Origin: Azospira sp. I13 | Lineage (GTDB): Bacteria > Pseudomonadota > Gammaproteobacteria > Burkholderiales > Rhodocyclaceae | Length of the DNA: 64,000 nt | Direction: 5' to 3' | Assembly (NCBI RefSeq): GCF_003112695.1 | Contig: NZ_BFBP01000026.1 | Span: 62,001-126,000, forward strand | Shown here: positions 7,776 to 15,659 of the stretch, piece by piece | Layout: the number at the start of each line of letters is the position of its first letter | Position numbering within the stretch: position 1 is the stretch's first letter | The notes under the pieces: model-generated | What the model saw: only the letters and a program-made list of their open reading frames with translations | What the model was told of the DNA's origin: nothing | Databases searched by the model: none | Made by a program: the position numbers and the translations under genes

Positions 7776-9764
7776 ATGATTCCCGAACTCGGGCACTTCG
7801 CCCTCATCCTCGCCTTCTGCGTCGCCCTGGTGCAGGGTTTCCTGCCCCTGGTGGGCGCCCACCAGGGACGTACTGCCTGGGTGCTGCTGGCCCGTCCCGC
7901 CGCCATGGCCCAGGCCCTGCTGGTCTCCTTCGCCTTCGGCTGCCTGACCTGGGCCTTCGTGCAGAGCGACTTCTCCGTCGTCTATGTGGCCCAGCATTCC
8001 AACACCCTGCTGCCCACCCTGTACAAGTTCTCCGCCGTCTGGGGTGGCCATGAAGGCTCCCTGCTGCTGTGGGCGCTGATGCTCTCCCTGTGGACCTTTG
8101 CCGTGGCGGCCCTGTCGCGGCAGCTGCCTGAGCCCATGGTGGCCCGGGTGCTGGGGGTCCTGGGCCTGGTGGCAGCGGGCTTCCTGCTCTTCATCCTGGT
8201 CACCTCCAACCCCTTCGAGCGCTTGCTGCCGGCGGCCCAGGAAGGCCGCGACCTGAATCCCCTGCTGCAGGACCCGGGCCTGGTCTTCCACCCGCCCATG
8301 CTCTACATGGGCTACGTCGGCTTCTCCGTGGCCTACGCCTTTGCCGTCGCCGCCCTCCTTTCCGGCCAGCTGGATGCCGCCTGGGCCCGCTGGTCCCGTC
8401 CCTGGACGACTTCCGCCTGGATCTTCCTCACCCTGGGCATCGCCCTCGGCTCCTGGTGGGCCTATTACGAGTTGGGTTGGGGCGGCTGGTGGTTCTGGGA
8501 CCCGGTGGAAAACGCCTCCTTCATGCCCTGGCTGGTGGGCACCGCCCTGATCCACTCCCTGGCGGTGACCGAGAAGCGCGGCAGTTTCAAGAACTGGACG
8601 GTGATGCTGGCCATCGGCGCCTTCTCCCTCTCCCTGCTCGGCACCTTCCTGGTCCGCTCCGGCGTGCTGACCTCGGTCCATGCCTTCGCCACCGACCCGA
8701 CCCGGGGCATCTTCATCCTCGCCTTCCTGGTGGTGGTGATCGGTTCCAGCCTTGCCCTGTTTGCCTGGCGCGCCCCCAAGGTCGGCCTGGGCGGCCGTTT
8801 CGGCCTGGTGTCCCGGGAATCCTTCCTGCTCACCAATAACGTGCTGCTGGTAGTGGGTTGCGGTACGGTCTTCCTCGGCACCCTCTACCCGTTGCTGATC
8901 GACGCCCTCAACGCCGGCAAGATTTCCGTCGGCCCGCCCTACTTCAACACCGTCTTCGCTCCCCTGATGGTGCCGGTGCTGTTCCTCATGGGTATCGCCC
9001 CCTTCGCCCGCTGGAAGGAAGCCAGCTTGGCCGACCTGGCCCGCCTGCTGCGCTGGGCCTTCGTCGCCGCCGTGCTGGTGGGCGTGCTGGTGCCATTCAT
9101 TTACGGTACCTGGCACACCGCCGTGGCCGTCGGCATCCTGGTGGCGGCCTGGATCGTCATCACCGCCGCGATCAACTTCGTACAACGGGTCCAGGCGACC
9201 CGGGGCAACCAGTCCTTCGCGGCTGCCGTCTTCAAGCAGCCCCGCAGCTTCTGGGGCATGCACCTGGCCCACATCGGCGTCGCCGTGTTCGTCGTCGGCG
9301 TCACTCTGGTGAAGAACTACGAGGTGGAAAAGGATGTGAAGATGGAGCCGGGCGACAGCGTCCATCTGGTGGGCTACGAATTCCGCTTCGTTGGCGTGCA
9401 TCAGGTGGAAGGTCCCAACTACCTGGCCCTGCGCGGCGAGGTGGAGCTGCTCAAGGACGGCAAGCTGGACAAGGTGCTGCACCCGGAAAAGCGCAACTAC
9501 GCCTCCTCCGCCATGCCCATGACCGAAGCCGCCATTGACGCCGGCCTCACCCGGGACGTGTATGTGTCCCTCGGCGAGCCCATCGACAAGAGCCAGCCGG
9601 AAGGCGCCTGGGCCGTGCGGGTCTATTACAAGCCCTTCGTGGACTGGATCTGGGGCGGTTGCCTGCTGATGTCCCTGGGTGGCCTCATCGCCATCGCCGA
9701 CCGCCGCTACCGGGTCAAGGCCCGGGCCGCTGCGCCGGCCGCCACCTCTTCCGCCGCTGCCTGA
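7776..9764 (+). CDS. ccmF: CcmF, cytochrome c heme lyase
   Basis: CcmF is the large integral membrane subunit that reduces and attaches heme to apocytochromes. The 662-residue protein has many membrane segments, the WWD signature GGWWFWDPVENASFMPWL, conserved periplasmic histidines and the large periplasmic domain near the C terminus, then a final membrane helix (WIWGGCLLMSLGGLIAIADR). Length matches the family. It lies 16 bp after ccmE. Confidence 0.97.
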   Translation: MIPELGHFALILAFCVALVQGFLPLVGAHQGRTAWVLLARPAAMAQALLVSFAFGCLTWAFVQSDFSVVYVAQHSNTLLPTLYKFSAVWGGHEGSLLLWALMLSLWTFAVAALSRQLPEPMVARVLGVLGLVAAGFLLFILVTSNPFERLLPAAQEGRDLNPLLQDPGLVFHPPMLYMGYVGFSVAYAFAVAALLSGQLDAAWARWSRPWTTSAWIFLTLGIALGSWWAYYELGWGGWWFWDPVENASFMPWLVGTALIHSLAVTEKRGSFKNWTVMLAIGAFSLSLLGTFLVRSGVLTSVHAFATDPTRGIFILAFLVVVIGSSLALFAWRAPKVGLGGRFGLVSRESFLLTNNVLLVVGCGTVFLGTLYPLLIDALNAGKISVGPPYFNTVFAPLMVPVLFLMGIAPFARWKEASLADLARLLRWAFVAAVLVGVLVPFIYGTWHTAVAVGILVAAWIVITAAINFVQRVQATRGNQSFAAAVFKQPRSFWGMHLAHIGVAVFVVGVTLVKNYEVEKDVKMEPGDSVHLVGYEFRFVGVHQVEGPNYLALRGEVELLKDGKLDKVLHPEKRNYASSAMPMTEAAIDAGLTRDVYVSLGEPIDKSQPEGAWAVRVYYKPFVDWIWGGCLLMSLGGLIAIADRRYRVKARAAAPAATSSAAA

Positions 9765-9779
9765 ACGAGCCCAACGACC

Positions 9780-10364
9780 ATGAACAAGTTCCTCTGGCCC
9801 CTGATCGCTTTCATCGTCCTGGTGGTGCTGCTGGCCATCGGCCTTAACCTCAACCCCCGGGAAGTGCCGTCGCCCCTGGTGGGCAAGCCGGCCCCGGCCT
9901 TTGCCCTGCCGCGCCTGGACGATCCGGCCAAGACCTTCTCCCCCGAAGAAATGAAGGGCAAGGTCTGGCTGCTCAATGTCTGGGCCACCTGGTGCCCCTC
10001 CTGCGTGCAGGAACACCCGGTGCTGGTGGAAATGGCCAAGCGCAACTACCTGCCCATCGTCGGCTTCAACTGGAAGGAAGTGCGGGGCGACGGTTCCCTG
10101 GACAGCAAGCCGGCTACCCAGGAGAAGGAAATGGCCTTGGCCATCCAGCGTTCCAGCAAGCTGCTGGCTGCCAAGGGCAATCCCTATCAAGTGGTGACCA
10201 TGGACCTGGACGGCCGGGTGGCCATCGACTACGGCGTCTATGGCGCGCCGGAAACCTACCTGATCGACAAGGCCGGGGTGATCCGCCTCAAGCACATCGG
10301 CCCCATCACCCCCGAGGTGCTGGAAAAGAAAATCCTGCCCCTGCTGGTGGAGCTGAACAAATGA
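9780..10364 (+). CDS. ccmG: CcmG/DsbE thiol-disulfide oxidoreductase
   Basis: This membrane-anchored periplasmic thioredoxin keeps apocytochrome CxxCH cysteines reduced. The 194-residue product has an N-terminal anchor, a thioredoxin fold with the active site WCPSC (Cys72 and Cys75), and GAPETYLID around the conserved cis-proline region. It overlaps ccmH by four bases (ATGA). Confidence 0.95.
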   Translation: MNKFLWPLIAFIVLVVLLAIGLNLNPREVPSPLVGKPAPAFALPRLDDPAKTFSPEEMKGKVWLLNVWATWCPSCVQEHPVLVEMAKRNYLPIVGFNWKEVRGDGSLDSKPATQEKEMALAIQRSSKLLAAKGNPYQVVTMDLDGRVAIDYGVYGAPETYLIDKAGVIRLKHIGPITPEVLEKKILPLLVELNK

Positions 10365-10867
10365 ACGGCCTGAAGCGTTTCCTCCTCGCCGCCAGCCTGG
10401 CCCTTGCCGCCCTGCTGCCGGCGGTTGGCCTGCAGGCCAAGGAAGCGGCGGATCTGGCCGCCGACCCGGTGGCGGAAAAGCGCCTCATGGAAATTTCCGC
10501 CGAGTTGCGCTGTCTGGTCTGCCAGAACCAGACCATCGCCGATTCCAATGCCGACCTGGCCCTGGACCTGCGCCGTGAAATCCGCGGCATGATCCAGCAG
10601 GGCAAGAGCGACCGGGAAATCCTTGATTTCATGGTCGCCCGCTACGGCGACTTCGTGCTCTACCGCCCGCCGGTGCAGAGCAACACCGCCCTGCTCTGGT
10701 TCGGCCCCCTGGTGATTTTCGTCATTGGCCTGATCGTCCTGGTGCGTTACCTGCGCCGTCGCAGCCAGGTCATTGCCAGCGCCCCCGCCGGTCTTACCGA
10801 AGCCGAACGCAAGCAGGCTGAAGCCCTGCTCCAGTCTGCCTCCGAACCGAAAGATTCCGCCTCATGA
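10361..10867 (+). CDS. ccmH: CcmH, cytochrome c maturation thiol protein
   Basis: The 168-residue protein has a signal peptide (to about residue 26), the LRCLVCQNQ motif (Cys51 and Cys54) that reacts with apocytochrome thiols, and a C-terminal membrane anchor (about LLWFGPLVIFVIGLIVLVRYL). It is the short CcmH form; the TPR half found in some fused CcmH proteins is encoded separately as ccmI. The start overlaps the end of ccmG, and the end overlaps ccmI. Confidence 0.95.
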   Translation: MNGLKRFLLAASLALAALLPAVGLQAKEAADLAADPVAEKRLMEISAELRCLVCQNQTIADSNADLALDLRREIRGMIQQGKSDREILDFMVARYGDFVLYRPPVQSNTALLWFGPLVIFVIGLIVLVRYLRRRSQVIASAPAGLTEAERKQAEALLQSASEPKDSAS

Positions 10868-11748
10868 CTGCTTTTGCATTTGCCGCCGCCATCCTGGTGG
10901 TGCTGGTTGTCGTCCTGCTGCTGCCGCCCCTGCTGAAAGGCCGCGTCACGGCCCGGGCCGACCGCCGGGAAGCCAACCTGGCCGTGTTCCGCGATCAGGA
11001 AAACGAACTGGAAAAGGAAAAGGCCGCCGGCACCCTCAGCGAAGCCGATTACCGTCAGGCCCGGGAGGAGCTGCAGCGCCGCCTGCTGGATGAAGTGGGG
11101 GCCGTCGAGGATGCTGCCGTCGGGTGCCAGGGGCCGAGCAAGAGCACCGCTATCGTCCTGGCCCTGCTGCTGCCGGCCGCCGCCCTGCTGGGCTACCTGG
11201 CCCTGGGCAACCCCAAGGCTCTGGACCCGCGCAATGTCCAGGGCGAGCCCCCGGTGAGCGCCGAGCAGATCAACAGCATGGTGGAAAAACTGGCCAGCCG
11301 CCTCAAGGAACACCCGGAGGATGAAAAGGGCTGGATCATGCTGGCCCGCTCCTACAAGGCCCTGGGCCGCCTGCCCGAGGCCGCCGAGGCCTATGGCAAG
11401 GGCGGCAAGCTGCTGCAGGAAAATCCCTTGCTGCTGACCGACTATGCCGAAACCCTGGCTACCCTCAGCGACGGCCGTTTCGCCGGCAAGCCGACCCAGC
11501 TCATCAACCAGGCCCTGAAGGTCAATCCCCAGGAGCCCCAGGCCCTGATCCTGGCCGGTGTGGCCGCCAGCGAGCGCAACGACTTCAAGGCCGCCATCGG
11601 CTATTGGGAACGGTTGCTGCCCATGGTGGAACCCGGTTCCGAAGAGGAAACCTCCCTCAAGAGCGCCCTCGAGCGCCTCAAGGAAAAGGCCGCCGCCCAG
11701 CCGCCGGCCAAGGGCGGGAAGGAAGCCAAGGGCGCCAAGTCCAAGTAA
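10864..11748 (+). CDS. ccmI: CcmI, TPR apocytochrome chaperone
   Basis: CcmI carries apocytochromes to the heme lyase. The 294-residue protein has two membrane segments (about residues 3-25 and 98-115), a cytoplasmic loop between them rich in charged helices (ENELEKEKAAGTLSEADY), and a periplasmic TPR domain (DEKGWIMLARSYKALGRLPEAAEAY). The tail is Lys/Ala-rich. It closes the ccm operon and is followed by a strong terminator. Confidence 0.95.
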   Translation: MTAFAFAAAILVVLVVVLLLPPLLKGRVTARADRREANLAVFRDQENELEKEKAAGTLSEADYRQAREELQRRLLDEVGAVEDAAVGCQGPSKSTAIVLALLLPAAALLGYLALGNPKALDPRNVQGEPPVSAEQINSMVEKLASRLKEHPEDEKGWIMLARSYKALGRLPEAAEAYGKGGKLLQENPLLLTDYAETLATLSDGRFAGKPTQLINQALKVNPQEPQALILAGVAASERNDFKAAIGYWERLLPMVEPGSEEETSLKSALERLKEKAAAQPPAKGGKEAKGAKSK

Positions 11749-11805
11749 GCGATGGCGGAGCCGATGCGGCGCCTCTTTGCGCTTCCGTCGGCACTGTGCG
11801 CAGTC

Positions 11806-11837
11806 AAAAAAGGGCGGCCGGGAGCCGCCCTTTTTTT
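11806..11837 (+). terminator. Rho-independent terminator of the ccm operon
   Basis: GGGCGGC (11812-11818) pairs with GCCGCCC (11824-11830) and is followed by seven T residues. An A-run precedes the stem, so it could work in both directions. Confidence 0.9.
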
Positions 11838-11855
11838 GTCTTGTCTTCAGTCGGC

Positions 11856-11869
11856 TTAATCTGGATCAA
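11856..11869. promoter_or_regulatory. Upstream FNR-like box of napC-type gene
   Basis: TTAAT-CTGG-ATCAA differs from the FNR consensus TTGAT-N4-ATCAA at one defined base. It lies about 80 bp upstream of the second FNR-like site and about 175 bp before the start codon. Confidence 0.4.
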
Positions 11870-11928
11870 AAGCGCGTGGGGGTGGTGAAAGCTACTAGCC
11901 ATGGGGCCCGTAGGGTTTTCATGGGAAA

Positions 11929-11971
11929 TTAACCCGCATCAAATATCTGGGCTTTTTGCGTCGGCTAGACT
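11929..11971 (+). promoter_or_regulatory. Predicted FNR-dependent promoter of napC-type gene
   Basis: An FNR/DNR-like box, TTAAC-CCGC-ATCAA (11929-11942, two mismatches to TTGAT-N4-ATCAA), is followed by a -10 candidate TAGACT (11966-11971). With a start point six bases after the -10, near 11977, the box centre falls at about -41.5, the classic class II activator position. No good -35 hexamer is present, which fits an activator-dependent promoter. Confidence 0.5.
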
Positions 11972-12042
11972 GCCTTCCACTATCGAGAGAAGTCCGGCAT
12001 GGGCATCCGCCCTGGGCCGGCGCCAGGGAGAGAAAGCGCATC

Positions 12043-12633
12043 ATGTCCGAGAATCAGAAAGAAGGCCTCTGGGCCACCCTCAAAAAGCCCAGCGCCAAGT
12101 ATTCCTTGTTTGTGCTGCTGGCCGTCGGCTTTGTCAGCGGCATCATTTTCTGGGGCGGCTTCAACACTGCCATGGAAGCCACCAATACCCTGGAATTCTG
12201 CATCTCCTGTCACGAAATGCGCGATAACGTGTACCAGGAATACAAGCAGACCATCCACTACTCCAACCGTACCGGCGTGCGCGCCGTCTGTTCCGATTGC
12301 CACGTGCCCAAGACCTGGGTGCACAAGATGAAGCGGAAGATCCAGGCCAGCCAGGAAGTCTGGGGCAAGCTCACCGGCACCATCGACACCAAGGAGAAAT
12401 TCGAAGCCAAGCGTCTGGAACTGGCCACCCACGAATGGGAGCGGATGAAGTCCAGCGATTCCCGCGAGTGCCGTAACTGCCACAGCTTCGACGGCATGAA
12501 CACCGACAAGCAGAAGCCCCGCGCCAAGAAGATGCACGAGCTGGCCCAGAAGGACAACAAGACCTGCATCGACTGCCACAAGGGCATCGCCCACAACAAG
12601 CCCCAGAACATGCCTGAGGACGACGACGAGTAA
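12043..12633 (+). CDS. napC: NapC/NirT-family tetraheme cytochrome c
   Basis: This 196-residue membrane-anchored cytochrome passes electrons from quinol to periplasmic partners. An N-terminal anchor (about residues 19-39) is followed by four CxxCH heme sites: CISCH, CSDCH, CRNCH and CIDCH. The stretches around them (FCISCHEM, HVPKTWVHKMKRKIQAS, CHKGIAHNKP) are typical of NapC/NirT. I chose ATG at 12043 because it gives the usual short cytoplasmic tail; the frame is open upstream. No nitrate reductase catalytic gene lies nearby, so the partner may be the secreted cytochrome encoded 100 bp downstream. Confidence 0.93.
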   Translation: MSENQKEGLWATLKKPSAKYSLFVLLAVGFVSGIIFWGGFNTAMEATNTLEFCISCHEMRDNVYQEYKQTIHYSNRTGVRAVCSDCHVPKTWVHKMKRKIQASQEVWGKLTGTIDTKEKFEAKRLELATHEWERMKSSDSRECRNCHSFDGMNTDKQKPRAKKMHELAQKDNKTCIDCHKGIAHNKPQNMPEDDDE

Positions 12634-12733
12634 GGTCGCAGGCAAAGCGTAACCGGCGGGGTGCAGCGCGGCCCCGCCCTTGACGAGAAAGCAGCCGGCT
12701 CCCTGAGCCCAACCAAGAATGGAGAGTTCCACC

Positions 12734-13603
12734 ATGTTCAAGCAAACCGCCATCGCTTCCGCCGTCGGCCTGATGCTGGCCCTGGGCAGCCAGGCCGCCT
12801 TCGCCGCTCCCGACTGGGCCAAGGTGCCCACCAAGAAGATCACCGTTTTCTACCCGGGCACCTCCGGTATCGAATGGATCACCAAGGGCACCGACCACAG
12901 CGGCGCTAAGGGCCTGCGCAAGGGCGAAGCCTGTACCGGCTGCCACGAAGAGGAAATCGCCGACATCGGCAAGAAGGTCGTCTCCGGCGAGAAGCTGGAA
13001 CCCACCCCGCCCAAGGGCAAGGCCGGTTCCATCCCTGTCACCGTCCAGGCTGCCTACGACAAGGACAACGTGTACTTCCGCTTCTCCTGGAAGCAGCCCG
13101 CTAGCGGCGGCGAGAAGCTGGACAAGGACAACGAGGTCAAGCTGACCGTGCTGATGGCCGGCGACAAGGTGCCCATGGCCGACCAGATGGGCTGCTGGCA
13201 GAGCTGCCACACCGACGCCCGCACCATGCCCGGCGCCGACGACAAGAAGACCAAGTACGTCAAGGACGGCAACGTGGCCGGCGGCGTGTACTACGACCTG
13301 ATCCAGTGGAAGAGCGGCAAGGGCGCCAAGCCGGTGGATGGCTACATCGCCGACAAGCGCGTCATGGAAGGCGGCAAGGCCCTGGTGGATGCCAAGGGCG
13401 AGAAGAAGGGCGACACCTGGACCGTCACCTTCACCCGCAAGCTGACCGGCGGCGAAGGTGACGTGGCCCTGGCGGAAGGCAAGACCGTGCCCTTCGGCTT
13501 CGCCATTCACGATGACCACGCCGGCGGCCGCTTCCACCACGTTTCCTTTGGCTACAGCCTGGGTATCGGCGCCAAGGCCGACGTCAGCGCTGCCAAGCAG
13601 TAA
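12734..13603 (+). CDS. Secreted cytochrome with ethylbenzene-dehydrogenase-type heme domain
   Basis: The 289-residue protein has a clear signal peptide (cleavage after SQAAFA, residue 24), a CTGCH heme site at Cys67-His71 and a second, spaced-out site CWQSCH at Cys154-His159. The body resembles the heme-binding domain of the ethylbenzene dehydrogenase gamma / DMSO-reductase type II heme subunit family (AYDKDNVYFRFSWKQP; VPFGFAIHDDHAGGRFHHVSFGYSLG). ATG at 12734 follows GGAGAG. It probably receives electrons from the adjacent tetraheme protein; the final acceptor is unknown because no molybdoenzyme is encoded here. Confidence 0.82.
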   Translation: MFKQTAIASAVGLMLALGSQAAFAAPDWAKVPTKKITVFYPGTSGIEWITKGTDHSGAKGLRKGEACTGCHEEEIADIGKKVVSGEKLEPTPPKGKAGSIPVTVQAAYDKDNVYFRFSWKQPASGGEKLDKDNEVKLTVLMAGDKVPMADQMGCWQSCHTDARTMPGADDKKTKYVKDGNVAGGVYYDLIQWKSGKGAKPVDGYIADKRVMEGGKALVDAKGEKKGDTWTVTFTRKLTGGEGDVALAEGKTVPFGFAIHDDHAGGRFHHVSFGYSLGIGAKADVSAAKQ

Positions 13604-13652
13604 GCGATCTCTCGGGCCGCAAATTACGGCGAGTTTGGCTTTGCGGCCAGTT

Positions 13653-13684
13653 GGGGCGGGGCTTCGGTCCCGCCTTTTTTCTTT
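13653..13684 (+). terminator. Rho-independent terminator after secreted cytochrome gene
   Basis: GGCGGG (13655-13660) pairs with CCCGCC (13669-13674) around a UUCG-containing loop, followed by six T residues. It separates the cytochrome gene from napF. Confidence 0.8.
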
Positions 13685-13735
13685 GGGGCTCCTGCGGGGG
13701 CGCCGCCCTGGCATCCGCCGGAATCGATTCCTGTC

Positions 13736-14230
13736 GTGAGCATTCCCATCGTCAATCTGGCGCGGCGCGCCTTCTTCCGTGGCCGGGCGACGGATCAGGC
13801 CTCTCCCTTGCGCCCTCCCTGGGCGCTGGTGGAGCACGATTTTGTTGCCCTATGCACCGGCTGTGGTGATTGCGTCACTGCCTGCCCCACCGAAATCATC
13901 GACATGGCGGCGCCCCGGCGGCCGCCGACGATGAACTTCAGCCACGGCGAATGCACATTCTGCGGCCAGTGCGCCACCGCCTGTCGGCCGGGCGCCCTGG
14001 TGCGCAACAGCGACGATGCGCCCTGGCCCTACAAAGCCTCGGCCGGGGAATCCTGCCTGGCACGGCAGCAGGTGGAGTGCCGCAGTTGTGGGGATTTTTG
14101 TCCTGAAGGCGCCTTGCGCTTTCCGCCCCGGGCCGGCGGGCCGGCCCTGCCGGTCTTGCTGGAGGAGCGCTGCACCGGCTGCGGCGCCTGTCAGGCGCCT
14201 TGTCCCACCGGCGCCATCCGCATCCTCTAG
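13736..14230 (+). CDS. napF: NapF-type ferredoxin, four [4Fe-4S] motifs
   Basis: This 164-residue cytoplasmic iron-sulfur protein has motifs CTGCGDCVTACP, CTFCGQCATACRPGA, the NapF-specific CLARQQVECRSCGDFCP, and CTGCGACQAPCP. NapF is associated with maturation or energising of periplasmic nitrate reductase NapA. Here it occurs without napA but next to a NapC-type gene, suggesting a remnant or remodelled nap-like cassette. The start is GTG at 13736 with no strong ribosome site. A terminator lies between it and the cytochrome gene, so it may have its own promoter. Confidence 0.9.
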   Translation: MSIPIVNLARRAFFRGRATDQASPLRPPWALVEHDFVALCTGCGDCVTACPTEIIDMAAPRRPPTMNFSHGECTFCGQCATACRPGALVRNSDDAPWPYKASAGESCLARQQVECRSCGDFCPEGALRFPPRAGGPALPVLLEERCTGCGACQAPCPTGAIRIL

Positions 14231-14237
14231 GCTTGCC

Positions 14238-14654
14238 TTAGCCGAAGAAACGTTCCCGCTGCCGCCGGTCTCGCTTGGTCGGTCGGCCTTTGGCGTCCTG
14301 GCCCGGCGTCGGTGCCAGAGTGCGTTCTTCCTGTTCCTGGGCGCGCCGCGCGATGGATTCCTGACTTTCCTGATACAGCAGCCGCGCTTCCGGCGCCGGC
14401 CGGCGCTGGCCGTTGACCGCCTGCACCGTGACGTTCCACTGGCTCTGGCCGGCGGTGATGTCCAGCAGGTCGCCGGCTTTCACCTCCCGGGCGGCTTTGA
14501 CGGTCTGCCCGTTCACCTTCACCTTGCCGCCCTCCACCGCGTCCTGGGCCAGGGCCCGGGTTTTGAAGAAGCGGGCGGCCCATAGCCATTTATCCACTCG
14601 CAGGCGGCCATCGCTGCTGAATCCGGGAATGTAGGGCAGGGGAGTATCGGTCAT
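14238..14654 (-). CDS. hslR: HslR/Hsp15, S4-domain RNA-binding heat-shock protein
   Basis: The 138-residue protein carries an S4 RNA-binding domain (RVDKWLWAARFFKTRALAQ, then GGKVKVNGQTVK) and a basic C-terminal tail, the layout of Hsp15. In E. coli Hsp15 binds stalled 50S subunits that carry nascent chains and helps recycle them. ATG at 14654. It converges with napF, with only seven bases between their stops. Confidence 0.9.
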   Translation of the reverse strand: MTDTPLPYIPGFSSDGRLRVDKWLWAARFFKTRALAQDAVEGGKVKVNGQTVKAAREVKAGDLLDITAGQSQWNVTVQAVNGQRRPAPEARLLYQESQESIARRAQEQEERTLAPTPGQDAKGRPTKRDRRQRERFFG

Positions 14655-15068
14655 GGCGGTATGGGGGGAAGGTCGGAGTGCGGTGGCGCAGGCAGGCAGC
14701 CGGACGAATGTGGGTGAAGACCAATAGGGTCCATGGCGGCCACGCCAGGCGGCAGTCTAACGCGCCGGCCCAGGAAATGCCCATTGCCGATGGGGCGCGG
14801 TGCTTTAGCAAAAAGGCTTGAGTCGGGCTGAATCGCAGCAGGTCGGGCTGGCGGGGGGCTGCTGCCCGGGTATCGTCGCAATCTAATGCGGAGGCGCTTG
14901 GGGGGCGGATAATGGCCCGGAGAGCAAGGCGTGGCGGGGACATGCCTGGAGTGCGGCGTCCCTGCTTCATCTCCTGGGTGTGATCACGAAGAATGGCGTG
15001 CCTATTGCCTCTCCGGGCATCCGGGGCGTTGAACCGAAATGCCCACCGGCCCCAGTCAGGCGTGTCTT
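14655..15068. other. Gene-free gap between hslR and regA
   Basis: These 414 bases hold no convincing gene. The only notable structure is one copy of an 89-bp dispersed repeat (14928-15016). The hslR promoter must lie here, but I could not identify clear -10/-35 elements. Confidence 0.6.
14928..15016 (-). repeat. 89-bp dispersed intergenic repeat, copy A
   Basis: An ungapped hand alignment with 52149-52237 gives 56 identities over 89 positions. Both ends are strongly conserved: 18 of the first 21 bases, and the last 12 bases (TTGCCTCTCCGG) are identical. Read on the minus strand both copies could encode a peptide of the pattern RRG..., GMS, PRL. The copy lies upstream of hslR. Confidence 0.6.
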
Positions 15069-15659
15069 CTATTCCCGTACCGGCTTCTTGCCGAGCTTGC
15101 GTTGCAGGGTACGGCGATGCATTTTCAGGGCCCGAGCGGTGGCGGAGACGTTGCCGCCGTGCTCGGCCAGCACCTTCTGAATGTGCTCCCATTCCAGCCG
15201 ATCCACCGACAGGGGGGCATCGGCCACCGGCGTGGATGCGTCGCCGCCAGTACGTTGCAGGGCCGCGACGATTTCATCGGCATCCGCCGGCTTGGCCAGG
15301 TAGTGGGTGGCGCCCAGCTTGATGGCTTCGACGGCGGTGGCGATGCTGGCGTAACCGGTCAGCATGACGATGCGGGTGCCGGCTTCCAGGGCGGCCAGCT
15401 TTTCGATTAGTACCAGGCCGGAGTCGCCGGGCATCTTCAGGTCCACCACAGCGTATTCGGGAGGATTGTGGCAGGCCAGGGCGTAGGCCTGCTCGGCGCT
15501 GCCGGCTGCCGTGACCAGATAGCCGCGGCGCTCCAGGGCCCGGGCGAGCACACGGCGGAAGACGTCGTCGTCATCGGCCAGGAGCAGGGTGGGCTGGTCG
15601 TTATCGCCTAACTCGGCGGTATCGGGCAGGTCGGCGGTGGCAGTTTGGGGATCGGTCAT
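15069..15659 (-). CDS. regA: RegA/PrrA-family redox response regulator
   Basis: The 196-residue regulator has a receiver domain (acidic pocket ADDDD, phospho-acceptor Asp73 in VVDLKMPG, Thr/Lys signature VMLTGY and AKPAD) and a compact Fis-type helix-turn-helix. The DNA-recognition end LKMHRRTLQRKLGKKP is the hallmark of RegA/PrrA/ActR. These regulators control respiratory, hydrogenase and carbon or nitrogen fixation genes in response to redox state. Its ATG overlaps the regB stop by four bases (ATGA), so the pair is co-expressed. Confidence 0.93.
   Translation of the reverse strand: MTDPQTATADLPDTAELGDNDQPTLLLADDDDVFRRVLARALERRGYLVTAAGSAEQAYALACHNPPEYAVVDLKMPGDSGLVLIEKLAALEAGTRIVMLTGYASIATAVEAIKLGATHYLAKPADADEIVAALQRTGGDASTPVADAPLSVDRLEWEHIQKVLAEHGGNVSATARALKMHRRTLQRKLGKKPVRE

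Noticed and set aside
7557-10295. 912-codon open frame opposite ccmE-ccmG
   Set aside because: It is antisense to clear ccm genes; the product is rich in Gly, His and Gln and has no domain pattern.
14590-15192. 200-codon minus-strand frame in the hslR-regA gap
   Set aside because: It overlaps hslR and regA in other frames. The only conserved part is the 89-bp repeat, which better explains its similarity to the frame at 52051-52317.
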